A stretch of DNA of 64,000 nt from Streptantibioticus ferralitis (GTDB taxonomy: Bacteria; Actinomycetota; Actinomycetes; Streptomycetales; Streptomycetaceae): assembly GCF_029223525.1 (NCBI RefSeq), contig NZ_JARHTQ010000020.1, positions 88,468 to 152,467 on the forward strand, given 5' to 3'. Below, piece after piece: positions 9,237 to 17,745 of the stretch. The notes beneath the pieces are model-generated. The model worked only from the letters and a program-made list of their open reading frames with translations. It was not told the DNA's origin and did no database searches. A program made the position numbers and the translations under genes. The first letter of the stretch is position 1; each line of letters opens with the position of its first letter.

Positions 9237-10787
9237 TCATCGCGCGCCGTCCGCCTTCGCTCTGCGGGCCAGCCGTTCGGCGGCGGCGATGGCGTCGGTC
9301 AGGCGGTCGAGTACCGCCTCGGTCTGCTCGTCGGTGATGATCAGCGGTGGCAGCAGCCGCACCACGCTGCCGTGCCGCCCGCCGAGTTCGACGATCAGTC
9401 CGCGGCGCAGCGCCTCGGCCTGTACGACGCCGGCCAGTTGGGGTGACGCGGGCAGTGCGCCGTACTCGTCCCGGGCCGCGTCGGCGTCGACCAGTTCGAC
9501 GCCGATCATCAGGCCGCGTCCTCGGACATCGCCGATGCAGGGGTGGTGGGCGGCGAGGCCGCGCAGTCGGGTGAGCATCCGGGCGCCGACCGTGGCGGCC
9601 CGTTCCGCCAGCCGGTTCTCGTGGACGAAACGCAAGGTGGCCGTGCCCGCCGCCATCGCGAGCTGGTTGCCGCGAAACGTTCCGGCGTGCGCCCCGGGCC
9701 GCCAGGCGTCGAGTTCCTCGCGATAGACGATCACGGCGAGCGGCAGGCTGCCGCCGATGGCCTTGGACAGCACCATCACATCCGGCACGATCCCGCTGTG
9801 TTCGACGGCCCAGAAGGCGCCGGTCCGGCCCACCCCGGTCTGCACCTCGTCGACGATCAGCGGGACGCCGCGGGTCTCGGTGATCTCCCGCATCCGGCGC
9901 AGCCATGCGTCGGGGGCAGGGATCACTCCGCCCTCGCCCTGTACCGCCTCCAGGATCATTCCGGCGGGTGGCTGGACGCCGCCCTTGGGGTCGTCCAGCA
10001 AGGTGGCCGTCCAGCGCGCCGAGAGCTCGGCGCCCCGGCTCCCGCCGACGCCGAACGGGCAGCGGTAGTCGTAGGGGTACGGCAGCCGGGTCACCCGGGC
10101 GTCGCCCTCGCCCACGGCGGCCCGGGCGGCGAGGTCGCCGGTCGCGGCGAGCGCGGCGGCCGTCATGCCGTGGTACGCGCCGGAGAAGGCGAGCAGCCCG
10201 CTGCGCCCGGTGGCGGTGCGCACCAGTTTGACGGCGGCCTCGACCGCGTCCGTACCGGCCGGTCCGCAGAACTGGATCCGTCCGCTTTCGGCGAATTGCG
10301 GCGGCAGGGTCTCGAACAGGGCGGTGGTGAAGGCGTCCTTGACGGGCGTTGCGAGGTCGAGGACCTGCAGGGGCGCTCCGGAGTCGAGCACCGAGCGGAT
10401 CGCCTCCAGCGCCACCGGGTGGTTGTGGCCGAGCGCCAACGTGCCCGCGCCGGAAAGGCAGTCGAGGTAGCGGCGGCCGTCGGCGCCCTCGATGGTCATG
10501 CCGCGGGCGCGTACCGGCACGATCGGCAGTGACCGGGCGTAGGTGCGCGCCGCCGACTCCCGCGCCGCCTGCCGCCGCAGGATCCCCTCGGCGTTCGGCC
10601 CCGCTTGCCGTTGCCGGCCGCTGCCGTCAACGCAGCCGCCGCGCACGGCCGTTGTCACCTCACGCCGCCCACCACCGCTCTCGGTGGCGTCCCGCGCCGC
10701 CGTGGCCTCTGGTCCGCCCGGTTCTGCCACCTGCTCGGCGGGCTGGGTCGGTGACGGTACGAGGGCGGTGGTTGGCGATCCGGCCAC
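9237..10787 (-). CDS. PLP-dependent class III aminotransferase (diaminobutyrate-type)
   Basis: This looks like 2,4-diaminobutyrate:2-oxoglutarate aminotransferase (RhbA/Dat type), which makes L-2,4-diaminobutyrate from aspartate semialdehyde, a siderophore precursor. Of 516 aa, the enzyme core starts near residue 68 (GILRRQAARESAARTYARS). PLP motifs are DEVQTGVGRTG (313-323) and catalytic Lys342 in LSKAIGG. I chose the GTG at 10787 because a perfect AGGAGG lies 9 bases upstream. The first 65 residues are low complexity, so a later GTG near codon 44 is possible. It is the first gene of the operon. A partner decarboxylase (RhbB/Ddc), usual in such pathways, is absent from the window. Confidence 0.88.
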   Translation of the reverse strand: MAGSPTTALVPSPTQPAEQVAEPGGPEATAARDATESGGGRREVTTAVRGGCVDGSGRQRQAGPNAEGILRRQAARESAARTYARSLPIVPVRARGMTIEGADGRRYLDCLSGAGTLALGHNHPVALEAIRSVLDSGAPLQVLDLATPVKDAFTTALFETLPPQFAESGRIQFCGPAGTDAVEAAVKLVRTATGRSGLLAFSGAYHGMTAAALAATGDLAARAAVGEGDARVTRLPYPYDYRCPFGVGGSRGAELSARWTATLLDDPKGGVQPPAGMILEAVQGEGGVIPAPDAWLRRMREITETRGVPLIVDEVQTGVGRTGAFWAVEHSGIVPDVMVLSKAIGGSLPLAVIVYREELDAWRPGAHAGTFRGNQLAMAAGTATLRFVHENRLAERAATVGARMLTRLRGLAAHHPCIGDVRGRGLMIGVELVDADAARDEYGALPASPQLAGVVQAEALRRGLIVELGGRHGSVVRLLPPLIITDEQTEAVLDRLTDAIAAAERLARRAKADGAR

Positions 10788-10796
10788 GGGACGGGT

Positions 10797-10802
10797 CCTC
10801 CT
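10797..10802 (-). promoter_or_regulatory. Ribosome binding site AGGAGG deciding the aminotransferase start
   Basis: On the minus strand this reads AGGAGG, 9 bases before the GTG at 10787. No comparable site precedes the alternative in-frame starts. Confidence 0.75.
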
Positions 10803-10811
10803 GGGAGGTTG

Positions 10812-10850
10812 GCGTTGGGACGGCGGGAATTTCCCTCCCCGTATCAACGC
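10812..10850 (-). promoter_or_regulatory. 39-bp interrupted dyad in the leader of the NIS operon
   Basis: Nested inverted repeats share almost one centre: GCGTTG/CAACGC outside, ACGG/CCGT in the middle and GGGAA/TTCCC around one central base. The element lies 25-63 bases upstream of the aminotransferase GTG. It could be an operator or an RNA hairpin. It does not match the DmdR/IdeR iron box, and I found no iron box elsewhere in the 299-base divergent region (10788-11086). Confidence 0.5.
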
Positions 10851-11023
10851 CCGGGGCGGCGGCTGGCAACGGCCACCCGGCAGATCCATCGTGTGGGGCG
10901 GTTCATGGACGCGATACGACCAACCTTCACAGGGGAACCACACACCCCCCTGAAACCGTCCCCACCGGCACCGGCATGATGGGGCACTGCTCCATGGCGA
11001 GCATGACAAGGACACATCAGTTT

Positions 11024-11061
11024 CTTGGCGTTCGTGAACGCGCTTGACGTTCCTGAACGTG
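11024..11061 (+). promoter_or_regulatory. Two tandem 19-bp repeats, each with a GTTC-N2-GAAC palindrome
   Basis: CTTGGCGTTCGTGAACGCG (11024-11042) is directly followed by CTTGACGTTCCTGAACGTG (11043-11061). Each contains a perfect dyad: GCGTTC-GT-GAACGC and ACGTTC-CT-GAACGT. The pair ends 25 bases before the protease start codon, where a repressor would block transcription or initiation. The half-site order is opposite to that of the LexA box. I do not recognise the regulator. Confidence 0.65.
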
Positions 11062-11086
11062 AAAGACACCAGGGGGAGAACACCCG

Positions 11087-12226
11087 ATGCCACCCATCCG
11101 CCGGTCCGGCCTTGCCGCGGCCGCCGTCACCGCGGTCCTCGCGCTGTCGGCCACCGCGTGCGGCCCGAACGACCCCACCGCGGACAGCAAGCCGAGCGCG
11201 ACGGCCGCTCAGGGCAGCCAGTCCACCGGCGCGCCCGGCAGCCTCCACGACCTGCAGAAGTGGAAGCAGGGCGACTGGAAGAAGTGGGACCACTGGGCGC
11301 ACCAGGCGGCCGAGTTCATCAACCCGGTCATCAAGGACCTGTGGAAGCCGTCCCGGATGAGCCAGGCGAAGGACAGCCCGAACCAGGTTCCGACCAGCAT
11401 CGGCCAGGACCAGGGGGTCTCCGACCCGGCACCCGCGCCGAAGACCGCGGAGTCGGTCCAGACGCCGTACCACAACAACGCGGCGCCGGTCGGCAAGGTG
11501 TTCTTCGACACCCCGCAGGGCTCGTTCGTCTGCTCCGGCACGGTCGTTGAGGACCCGGCGCACCCGGGCAAGTCCAACCTGGTGTGGACCGCGGGCCACT
11601 GTGTGCACGCGGGCGCCAAGGGCGGCTGGTACCGCAACATCGCCTTCGTCCCGTCGTACAACGACCAGGCGCTGCCCGCCTCGCAGATCTCCGGCGCCCC
11701 GCAGTCCGAGGTCGCCCCGTACGGCGTGTGGTGGGCGGACTGGGCGCAGACCTCAAGCCAGTGGATCTCCACCGGCTCCGAGACCGGCGGCTACGGATCC
11801 CCGTACGACTTCTCGATCCTGCATGTGAAGCCGGAGAACTCCAGCGGCAAGTCGCTCCAGGAGACGGTCGGCGCTGCCCTGCCGGTGTGGTTCAACGCGC
11901 CCGCGGTGAACCAGTTCACCTCGGTGGGCGCCTGGGGCTACCCGGCGGCTCCGCCGTACGACGGCCAGAAGATGTTCGACTGCATCGGCAAGCCGGGCCG
12001 GTTGTCGCTGGACCCGGGCATGCCGACCGAGTACCGGTTGGGTTGCACCATGACCGGCGGTTCCTCGGGTGGCGGCTGGTTCGCCAAGATGCCGAACGGC
12101 AAGGTGGCGCTGGTGTCCAACACCTCCATCGGCCCGGCCGACAACACCTGGCTGGCCGGCCCGCACCTGGGCCCGGAGGCCCAGGGCGTCTACCAGTCGA
12201 TCAGCCAGAAGTTCGCCAACCAGTAA
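11087..12226 (+). CDS. Secreted trypsin-like serine protease, lipoprotein
   Basis: This is predicted to be an extracellular peptidase tethered to the membrane by lipid. The 379-aa precursor has an Arg-containing N-region, a hydrophobic segment (residues 8-20) and a lipobox ending at Cys25 (LSATAC). A linker of about 100 residues follows. The chymotrypsin-fold triad is His171 (WTAGHC), Asp241 (PYDFSIL) and Ser327 (GGSSGGGW). Disulfide-candidate cysteines occur at 149, 172, 299 and 320. The ATG follows GGGGAGAACACCC, a good ribosome binding site. It is transcribed alone, divergent from the NIS operon and convergent with hflX, and a tandem palindrome just upstream suggests a dedicated regulator. 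The substrate is unknown. Confidence 0.88.
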   Translation: MPPIRRSGLAAAAVTAVLALSATACGPNDPTADSKPSATAAQGSQSTGAPGSLHDLQKWKQGDWKKWDHWAHQAAEFINPVIKDLWKPSRMSQAKDSPNQVPTSIGQDQGVSDPAPAPKTAESVQTPYHNNAAPVGKVFFDTPQGSFVCSGTVVEDPAHPGKSNLVWTAGHCVHAGAKGGWYRNIAFVPSYNDQALPASQISGAPQSEVAPYGVWWADWAQTSSQWISTGSETGGYGSPYDFSILHVKPENSSGKSLQETVGAALPVWFNAPAVNQFTSVGAWGYPAAPPYDGQKMFDCIGKPGRLSLDPGMPTEYRLGCTMTGGSSGGGWFAKMPNGKVALVSNTSIGPADNTWLAGPHLGPEAQGVYQSISQKFANQ

Positions 12227-12243
12227 GCGGCGTATGACGCGTT

Positions 12244-12277
12244 GAGGCCCGCTGCCCCGGACGGGGCGGCGGGCCTC
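12244..12277. terminator. Bidirectional terminator between the protease gene and hflX
   Basis: Strong GC hairpin: GAGGCCCGC plus TGCCCC pairs with GGGGCG plus GCGGGCCTC around a short GGAC loop. It lies between two convergent genes, 17 bases after the protease stop. Confidence 0.8.
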
Positions 12278-12292
12278 GGTGCGTGGGTGCGC

Positions 12293-13798
12293 TCAGCGCC
12301 GGACCGCGAGGGCGAACGGCTCCAGTTCGGCGGCGAGTTCATCGTGCACCCGCGCCGTGAGCAGCGTGCCCTCGCCGGTGTGCTCCTCGGAGATGACCTC
12401 GCCGGAAGCGTGCGCCCGGGAGACCAGCGCGCCGTGCGTGTAGGGCACGAGCGCCTCGATCAGCACCCGCGGCCGGGGCAGTTCGTCATCGATGAGCTGG
12501 AGCAGTTCATCGATGTTGCGGCCGGTGCGGGCCGAGACCGCGATGGAGTGCTTCTCGTTGCGCAGCAGGCGCTGGAGCACCAGCGGGTCCGCCGCGTCCG
12601 CCTTGTTGACCACCACGATCTCGGGCACATCGAGCGCGCCGACATCGCGGAACACCTCGCGTACCGCGGCGAGTTGCTCCTCGGGCACCGGGTGTGAGCC
12701 GTCCACCACGTGCAGGATCAGGTCGGCGTCGGCGACCTCCTCCATGGTGGAGCGGAACGCCTCGACCAGGTGGTGCGGCAGATGCCGGACGAACCCGACG
12801 GTGTCGGCGAGCGTGTACAGCCGACCGCTGGGGGTCTCGGCCCGGCGCACGGTCGGGTCGAGGGTGGCGAACAGCGCGTTCTCCACCAGGACGCCTGCTC
12901 CGGTGAGCCGGTTGAGCAGCGAGGACTTGCCCGCGTTGGTGTAACCGGCGATGGCCACCGACGGGACCTGGTGGCGCTTGCGCTCCTTGCGCTTCAGGTC
13001 GCGGCTGGTCTTCATCTCCGCGATGTCCCGGCGCATCTTCGCCATCTTCTCGCGGATCCGCCGCCGGTCGGTCTCGATCTTGGTCTCACCGGGACCACGG
13101 GTGGCCATGCCGCCGCCGGACGAGCCGGAGCCACCGCCACCCATCTGCCGGGACAGCGACTGGCCCCAGCCGCGCAGCCTGGGCAGCATGTACTGCATCT
13201 GGGCCAGCGAGACCTGCGCCTTGCCCTCTCGGGACTTGGCGTGCTGGGCGAAGATGTCGAGGATCAGGGCGGTGCGGTCGACCACCTTGACCTTGACGAC
13301 GTCCTCCAGGTGGATGAGCTGGCCGGGGCTGAGCTCACCGTCGCAGACCACGGTGTCGGCGCCGGTCTCCACGACGATGTCGCGCAGTTCCTGCGCCTTG
13401 CCCGAGCCGATGTAGGTGGCCGGGTCGGGCTTGTCGCGGCGCTGGATCACACCGTCGAGGACCAGGGCGCCCGCGGTCTCGGCGAGTGCGGCGAGCTCTG
13501 CCAGGGAGTTCTCGGCGTCGTCGACCGTGCCGTCCGTCCACACGCCGACGAGCACCACGCGCTCCAGGCGCAGCTGCCGGTACTCGACCTCGGTGATGTC
13601 CTCGAGCTCGGTGGACAGACCCGCGACGCGCCGTAGCGACGCGCGTTCGGAGCGGTCGAACTGGTCACCGTCCCGCTCCCCGTCGATCTCCTGGCTCCAG
13701 GCGGTGTCCTCATCCATCAGGGCGTTGGCCCGACGGCTCTCGGAAAGGCGCTGGCGTTCGGCCTCATGGGCCGAGGAGGGAGCAGTGGAGTTGGTCAT
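12293..13798 (-). CDS. hflX: GTPase HflX
   Basis: HflX is a ribosome-associated GTPase that splits stalled or hibernating ribosomes under stress. The 501-aa protein has the HflX N-terminal domain (VVLVGVW onward), a Gly-rich linker (GGGGSGSSGGG) and a GTPase domain with G1 GYTNAGKSSLLNRL, G3 DTVGFVRHLP, G4 VVNKAD and G5 SARTG. The ATG at 13798 (MTNSTAPSS) has AAGGAAC upstream; the open frame extends 45 codons further without family similarity. The N-terminal extension before the HflX domain (about 75 residues, acidic) is usual in Streptomyces. It is convergent with the protease gene across a shared terminator. Confidence 0.96.
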   Translation of the reverse strand: MTNSTAPSSAHEAERQRLSESRRANALMDEDTAWSQEIDGERDGDQFDRSERASLRRVAGLSTELEDITEVEYRQLRLERVVLVGVWTDGTVDDAENSLAELAALAETAGALVLDGVIQRRDKPDPATYIGSGKAQELRDIVVETGADTVVCDGELSPGQLIHLEDVVKVKVVDRTALILDIFAQHAKSREGKAQVSLAQMQYMLPRLRGWGQSLSRQMGGGGSGSSGGGMATRGPGETKIETDRRRIREKMAKMRRDIAEMKTSRDLKRKERKRHQVPSVAIAGYTNAGKSSLLNRLTGAGVLVENALFATLDPTVRRAETPSGRLYTLADTVGFVRHLPHHLVEAFRSTMEEVADADLILHVVDGSHPVPEEQLAAVREVFRDVGALDVPEIVVVNKADAADPLVLQRLLRNEKHSIAVSARTGRNIDELLQLIDDELPRPRVLIEALVPYTHGALVSRAHASGEVISEEHTGEGTLLTARVHDELAAELEPFALAVRR

Positions 13799-13934
13799 TT
13801 GTTCCTTTGCGTCACGGAATGGGGATTGTGGCGCGGGCGGCCGGACCGTCCGTCGTACCTGGACAACGCCGCACAGGACCGGAGGATTCCCATCGGCGCC
13901 GCCTTGACGATGGTCCCACGGTGCGGCGGCCACG

Positions 13935-15377
13935 TCACGTGTGTTTCACCGGGCGCACCCGCTGCCGCCAGTCCGGGTGGCCGGGCATGGCGGGGGTGCG
14001 CTTCCCGTAGAGCCAGGCGTGCAGGAAACCGGACAGATCGCGTCCGGCGGCGCGGGAGGCGAGTGCGATGAAGTCGGCGGTGGAGGCGTTACCGTCGCGG
14101 TACCGGCTGACCCAGGCGCGTTCCAGCCAGCGGAACGCGGGGTCGCCGATCTCCTGGCGCAGTGCGTACAGGGCGAGGGCGCCGCCCGAGTACACGTTGT
14201 CGCGGAAGATCGACAGCTGGTCGCGGGTGGGCGGCGCGGGCAGTGCGGGCGGGCCACCGAGGCTGCGGTTGACGCCGTCCCTTTCGTAGGCGCGTCTGGC
14301 CTGGTCGTCCAGGGACGGCCGGTACTTCTCGGCCCGGTACCGCCACTCGTACCAGGTGGCGTGCCCCTCGTTGAGCCACAGGTCGGACCAGGTGGCGGGG
14401 GTGACGCTGTCGCCGAACCACTGGTGGGAGAGCTCGTGGACCATCAGCGGGGCGGCGTACGGCTCGGGGGCGAGCAGGATCCGGCGTTCGAACAGGGACA
14501 GGGTCTGGGTCTCCAGTTCGAAGCCGGTGGTGGTGTCGACGTCGAGGATCCCGTAGGTCTCGAAGGGGTAGCGGCCGACCTGTGCTTCCATCCACGCGAT
14601 CTGCCCGCCGGTCAGCGCGAGCCGCGCGGCGAGCCGGGCACCGTCCGCGACGGCGACGACATCGCGCAGCGGCAGCCCGTCGGGGCCGGTGTGCGGCAGT
14701 ACGGCGGAGCGCCCGATGGCGATCTGGGCGAGTTCGGTGGCCATGGGGTGCGCGGTGCGGTACGTCCAGGTGGTGCCGCCCGGGGTGACGCGCGGGGCGC
14801 CCAGCGGTACCCCGTTGGCGACGGCGGTGATGCCGTTGGGCGTGGTGATCCGGAAGGTGAAGTGGGCCTTGTCGGACGGGTGGTCGTTGCAGGGGAAGAC
14901 GCGGTGCGCGGAGACCGGCTGGTTGCCCAGGGCGAGGCCGTCGGGGGTGCGGATCCAGCCGCCGTTGGTCCTGGAGCCCTGTGGGTCGCTGGTGTGGGTG
15001 ATCGTGATGGTCAGGTGTTCGCGGGCCCGGATGTGCCGCCAGGGCGTGATGAGGAGCCGTTCCCCCCGTCGGCTGAACCTCACGGGGCGTCCGTCGACCA
15101 GGGTGGAGCGCACCACCGCGCCGGTGAAGTCCAGCTGGAGTCCGTCCCGCGCGGTCACCGCGCGCGCCTGGATCCGGGTGACCGCGTCCAGCGGCCGGCC
15201 GGGCCCGTGGTAGGCCATCGAGATGTCGTACGCGGTGGCGTCGTAGCCGGGATCGCCGACCGCCGGATAGAGCCGGTCCCCCCGGCCGACCGCGGGTGAG
15301 CCGGGCTGCTGGGCGCCGGTCAGGGCGAGGACGGTGGCGGCGGCCACGACCGCCCGCCCCGCGGTGGTTGCGAACAT
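13935..15377 (-). CDS. Secreted M1-family zinc metallopeptidase
   Basis: This is a gluzincin aminopeptidase-like enzyme, probably acting outside the cell on peptides. The protein is 480 aa with an N-terminal signal sequence (hydrophobic residues 8-21, then AQQPGSPA). The zinc site is HELSH at 314-318 plus Glu337 in WLNEGHA, the M1 HExxH-18-E pattern. The exopeptidase GAMEN loop reads GFELETQ (285-291), a variant seen in short actinobacterial M1 enzymes. At about half the length of full aminopeptidase N, it lacks the large C-terminal helical domain. It lies between rshA and hflX on the same strand, with 90- and 136-base gaps. Confidence 0.88.
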   Translation of the reverse strand: MFATTAGRAVVAAATVLALTGAQQPGSPAVGRGDRLYPAVGDPGYDATAYDISMAYHGPGRPLDAVTRIQARAVTARDGLQLDFTGAVVRSTLVDGRPVRFSRRGERLLITPWRHIRAREHLTITITHTSDPQGSRTNGGWIRTPDGLALGNQPVSAHRVFPCNDHPSDKAHFTFRITTPNGITAVANGVPLGAPRVTPGGTTWTYRTAHPMATELAQIAIGRSAVLPHTGPDGLPLRDVVAVADGARLAARLALTGGQIAWMEAQVGRYPFETYGILDVDTTTGFELETQTLSLFERRILLAPEPYAAPLMVHELSHQWFGDSVTPATWSDLWLNEGHATWYEWRYRAEKYRPSLDDQARRAYERDGVNRSLGGPPALPAPPTRDQLSIFRDNVYSGGALALYALRQEIGDPAFRWLERAWVSRYRDGNASTADFIALASRAAGRDLSGFLHAWLYGKRTPAMPGHPDWRQRVRPVKHT

Positions 15378-15467
15378 GGACCACCGCTATCAGCGCGTCG
15401 GCCGGGTCGGCGGGCGGCGCGGCCGGGCCCGCACCCGATCGGGCTCAGAAGGTCAGCGCGGTTGCCC

Positions 15468-17594
15468 TCAGCCGGAGGTGGCGGCCATCGGGCGCGCCTG
15501 GGTGCGGTAGACGTCGTAGACCCCGGGGACCCGGCGCATCGCGCGCATCAGGGCGGACAGGGCGCCCGGCTCGGGCAGTTCGATGGTGTACGTGTGGCGG
15601 ACGCGCTGTTCCTGCGGGGGTTCGACGTCGGCGGCCAGGATGCCGACGCCTTCGGCGGAGATCGCTTCGGTGAGGTCGGCGAGCAGGTGCGGGCGGCCCA
15701 GCGCCTCGGCACGGACGGTGACCCGGTATCCGGCGGCGGGCGTCTCGGTGCGCCACCGCACGGTCTGCGGCGCCCGCCCCGCGGAGGTCATCCGGGCCAC
15801 CGCGGGACACTCGGTGCGGTGCACGGCGACGGTGCCGCCGCGGATGACGAAGCCGGTCACCGCGTCCGGCGGCACCGGCGTACAGCAGCGGGCGAGCCGC
15901 ACCGCCGCGCCCGGCCGGTCGGTGACGGCGATGGGCTCGGCGGGCGGCGTGTCGTCGGGGGTGCGGACGGGACGGGACGCGCCGCCGCCCTCCCGCTGGG
16001 CGGCGGCCTCCTCCTCGGCCGACTCGGGGTGGGCGGCAAGCCAGCGGCTGATGGCGATCCGCGCGGCCGGGGTGTGCGCATGGCCAAGCCAGTCCGGGGA
16101 GGGTCCGGAGCCCGCGGCCATCAGCAGATGCAGGGTGTCGCCGTCGCGCAGCGCGGTGCCGAGCGAGGCCAGGCGCCCGTTGACCCTGACGCCGACACAG
16201 GTGTGCGCCGCCTCGCCGTGCAGCGCGTAGGCGGCGTCGACACAGGTGCCCCCGGCAGGCAGGCCGATGGTGCCGCCGTCGGCGGAGAAGACGGTGATCT
16301 CACGGTCCTGGGCCAGTTCGTCGCGCAGCGCGGTCCAGAACATGTCGGGGTCGGAGGCGTCCCGCTGCCACTCCAGAAGGCGGGAGAGCCAGCCGGGCCG
16401 GGTGGGGTCGGTGCGCTCGCCGTCGTCCGAACTGTCCGCGGTCGTATAGGGATTGCCGAGGGCGACCACACCCGCCTCCGCGACCCGGTGCATCTGCCGG
16501 GTGCGGACCAGCACTTCGGTGATGGCGCCGTCGCGGTCGGCGATGGCGGTGTGCAGCGACTGGTAGAGGTTGAACTTCGGCGCCGCGATGAAGTCCTTGA
16601 ATTCCGCAATCACCGGAGTGAAGCAGGTGTGCAACTCACCCAGTACGGCATAGCAGTCGGCGTCCTCACCGACCAGCACCAGGAGGCGGCCGAAGTCGCT
16701 GCCGCCGAGTTCCCCGCCGCGTTTGAGGCGCGCCCGGTGCACGGAGAGCACATGCCGTGCGCGGATCCCGATCTCGGCGGTGATCCCGGCGTCGCGCAGC
16801 ACCGCCCGTACCTCGTCGGCGACCTTCTCCAGCGGGTCAGGCGCCGCGTTGTGCGCGAGCATCAACTCCCGTGCGCGCGCGTAGTCCTCGGGGTGCAGGA
16901 TCGCGAAGACCAGGTCCTCCAGCTCGGTCTTGAGCGCCTGTACGCCCAACCGCTCGGCGAGCGGAATGAGTACGTCCCGGGTGACCTTGGCGATGCGGGC
17001 CTGCTTCTCGGGGCGCATCACGCCGAGGGTGCGCATGTTGTGCAGCCGGTCGGCGAGCTTGATGGACATCACGCGGACGTCGTTGCCGGTGGCGACCAGC
17101 ATCTTGCGGAACGTCTCGGGCTCCGCGGCGGCCCCGTAGTCCACCTTCTCCAGCTTGGTGACGCCGTCGACGAGGTAGCGCACCTCCTCGCCGAACTCCT
17201 CGCGCACCTGATCGAGGGTCACCTCGGTGTCCTCGACGGTGTCATGCAGCAAGGACGCCGTCAACGTCGTTGTCTCCGCGCCGAGTTCGGCGAGGATGAG
17301 GGTGACGGCCAGCGGGTGGGTGATGTACGGCTCGCCGCTCTTGCGGAACTGGCCGCGGTGCGAGGCCTCGGCGAGTACGTACGCCCGGCGCAGCGCGTCG
17401 AGATCGGCGCGCGGATGGTGACCGCGGTGCACCTTGGCGATGTGTTCGATGGCGTCCGGCAGCCGGTCCCGGCCACCGGCCGCGCCCAGCAGGGCGGCTC
17501 GGCCGAGTCGGCGCAGGTCAAGGCGGGACAGGCCGCGCCTGCGCTCGGTCCCCTGGGGTGCTGTCACCGCGTCAACGGCGTTCTCTGCGCTCAT
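15468..17594 (-). CDS. rshA: RelA/SpoT homologue RshA, (p)ppGpp metabolism
   Basis: This is a long RSH protein of 708 aa. Domains in order are an HD hydrolase (HRGQF, YITHPLAV, LLHDTVEDTEV, LADRLHNMRTL) with all catalytic motifs intact, a synthetase domain, a TGS domain (REITVFSADGG onward) and a C-terminal ACT domain. The synthetase is divergent: the usual GRPKHxYSI segment reads IRARHVLSV and EVQIRT reads EVLVRT, while FKDFIAAPKFNLYQSLHT is kept. It corresponds to the second RSH of S. coelicolor (rshA), distinct from the main relA. The ATG at 17594 follows GGAGGT. The protein is probably mainly a hydrolase or a conditional synthetase. It is followed by the M1 peptidase gene. Confidence 0.92.
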   Translation of the reverse strand: MSAENAVDAVTAPQGTERRRGLSRLDLRRLGRAALLGAAGGRDRLPDAIEHIAKVHRGHHPRADLDALRRAYVLAEASHRGQFRKSGEPYITHPLAVTLILAELGAETTTLTASLLHDTVEDTEVTLDQVREEFGEEVRYLVDGVTKLEKVDYGAAAEPETFRKMLVATGNDVRVMSIKLADRLHNMRTLGVMRPEKQARIAKVTRDVLIPLAERLGVQALKTELEDLVFAILHPEDYARARELMLAHNAAPDPLEKVADEVRAVLRDAGITAEIGIRARHVLSVHRARLKRGGELGGSDFGRLLVLVGEDADCYAVLGELHTCFTPVIAEFKDFIAAPKFNLYQSLHTAIADRDGAITEVLVRTRQMHRVAEAGVVALGNPYTTADSSDDGERTDPTRPGWLSRLLEWQRDASDPDMFWTALRDELAQDREITVFSADGGTIGLPAGGTCVDAAYALHGEAAHTCVGVRVNGRLASLGTALRDGDTLHLLMAAGSGPSPDWLGHAHTPAARIAISRWLAAHPESAEEEAAAQREGGGASRPVRTPDDTPPAEPIAVTDRPGAAVRLARCCTPVPPDAVTGFVIRGGTVAVHRTECPAVARMTSAGRAPQTVRWRTETPAAGYRVTVRAEALGRPHLLADLTEAISAEGVGILAADVEPPQEQRVRHTYTIELPEPGALSALMRAMRRVPGVYDVYRTQARPMAATSG

Positions 17595-17745
17595 CGGGCA
17601 CCTCCGGCAGCCATCACCGGCGGCGTGCTGGATGCCGCGCCGGTGCTTGATGCTACCGAGCCCACCACGGGGTGCTGTCGGCCTCTCGCCCAGGGTGATC
17701 CGGATCACCCGTTAGAGGGAACGCGAATACCGACAGATTTGCGGG

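Noticed and set aside
4413..10787. Desferrioxamine cluster
   Set aside because: No lysine decarboxylase (DesA) or cadaverine hydroxylase (DesB) is present, and there are two synthetases plus a diaminobutyrate-type aminotransferase instead.
10788..11093. Upstream extension of the aminotransferase frame to 11093
   Set aside because: It would overlap the divergent protease start, and it lacks family similarity and a ribosome binding site; GTG 10787 has AGGAGG.
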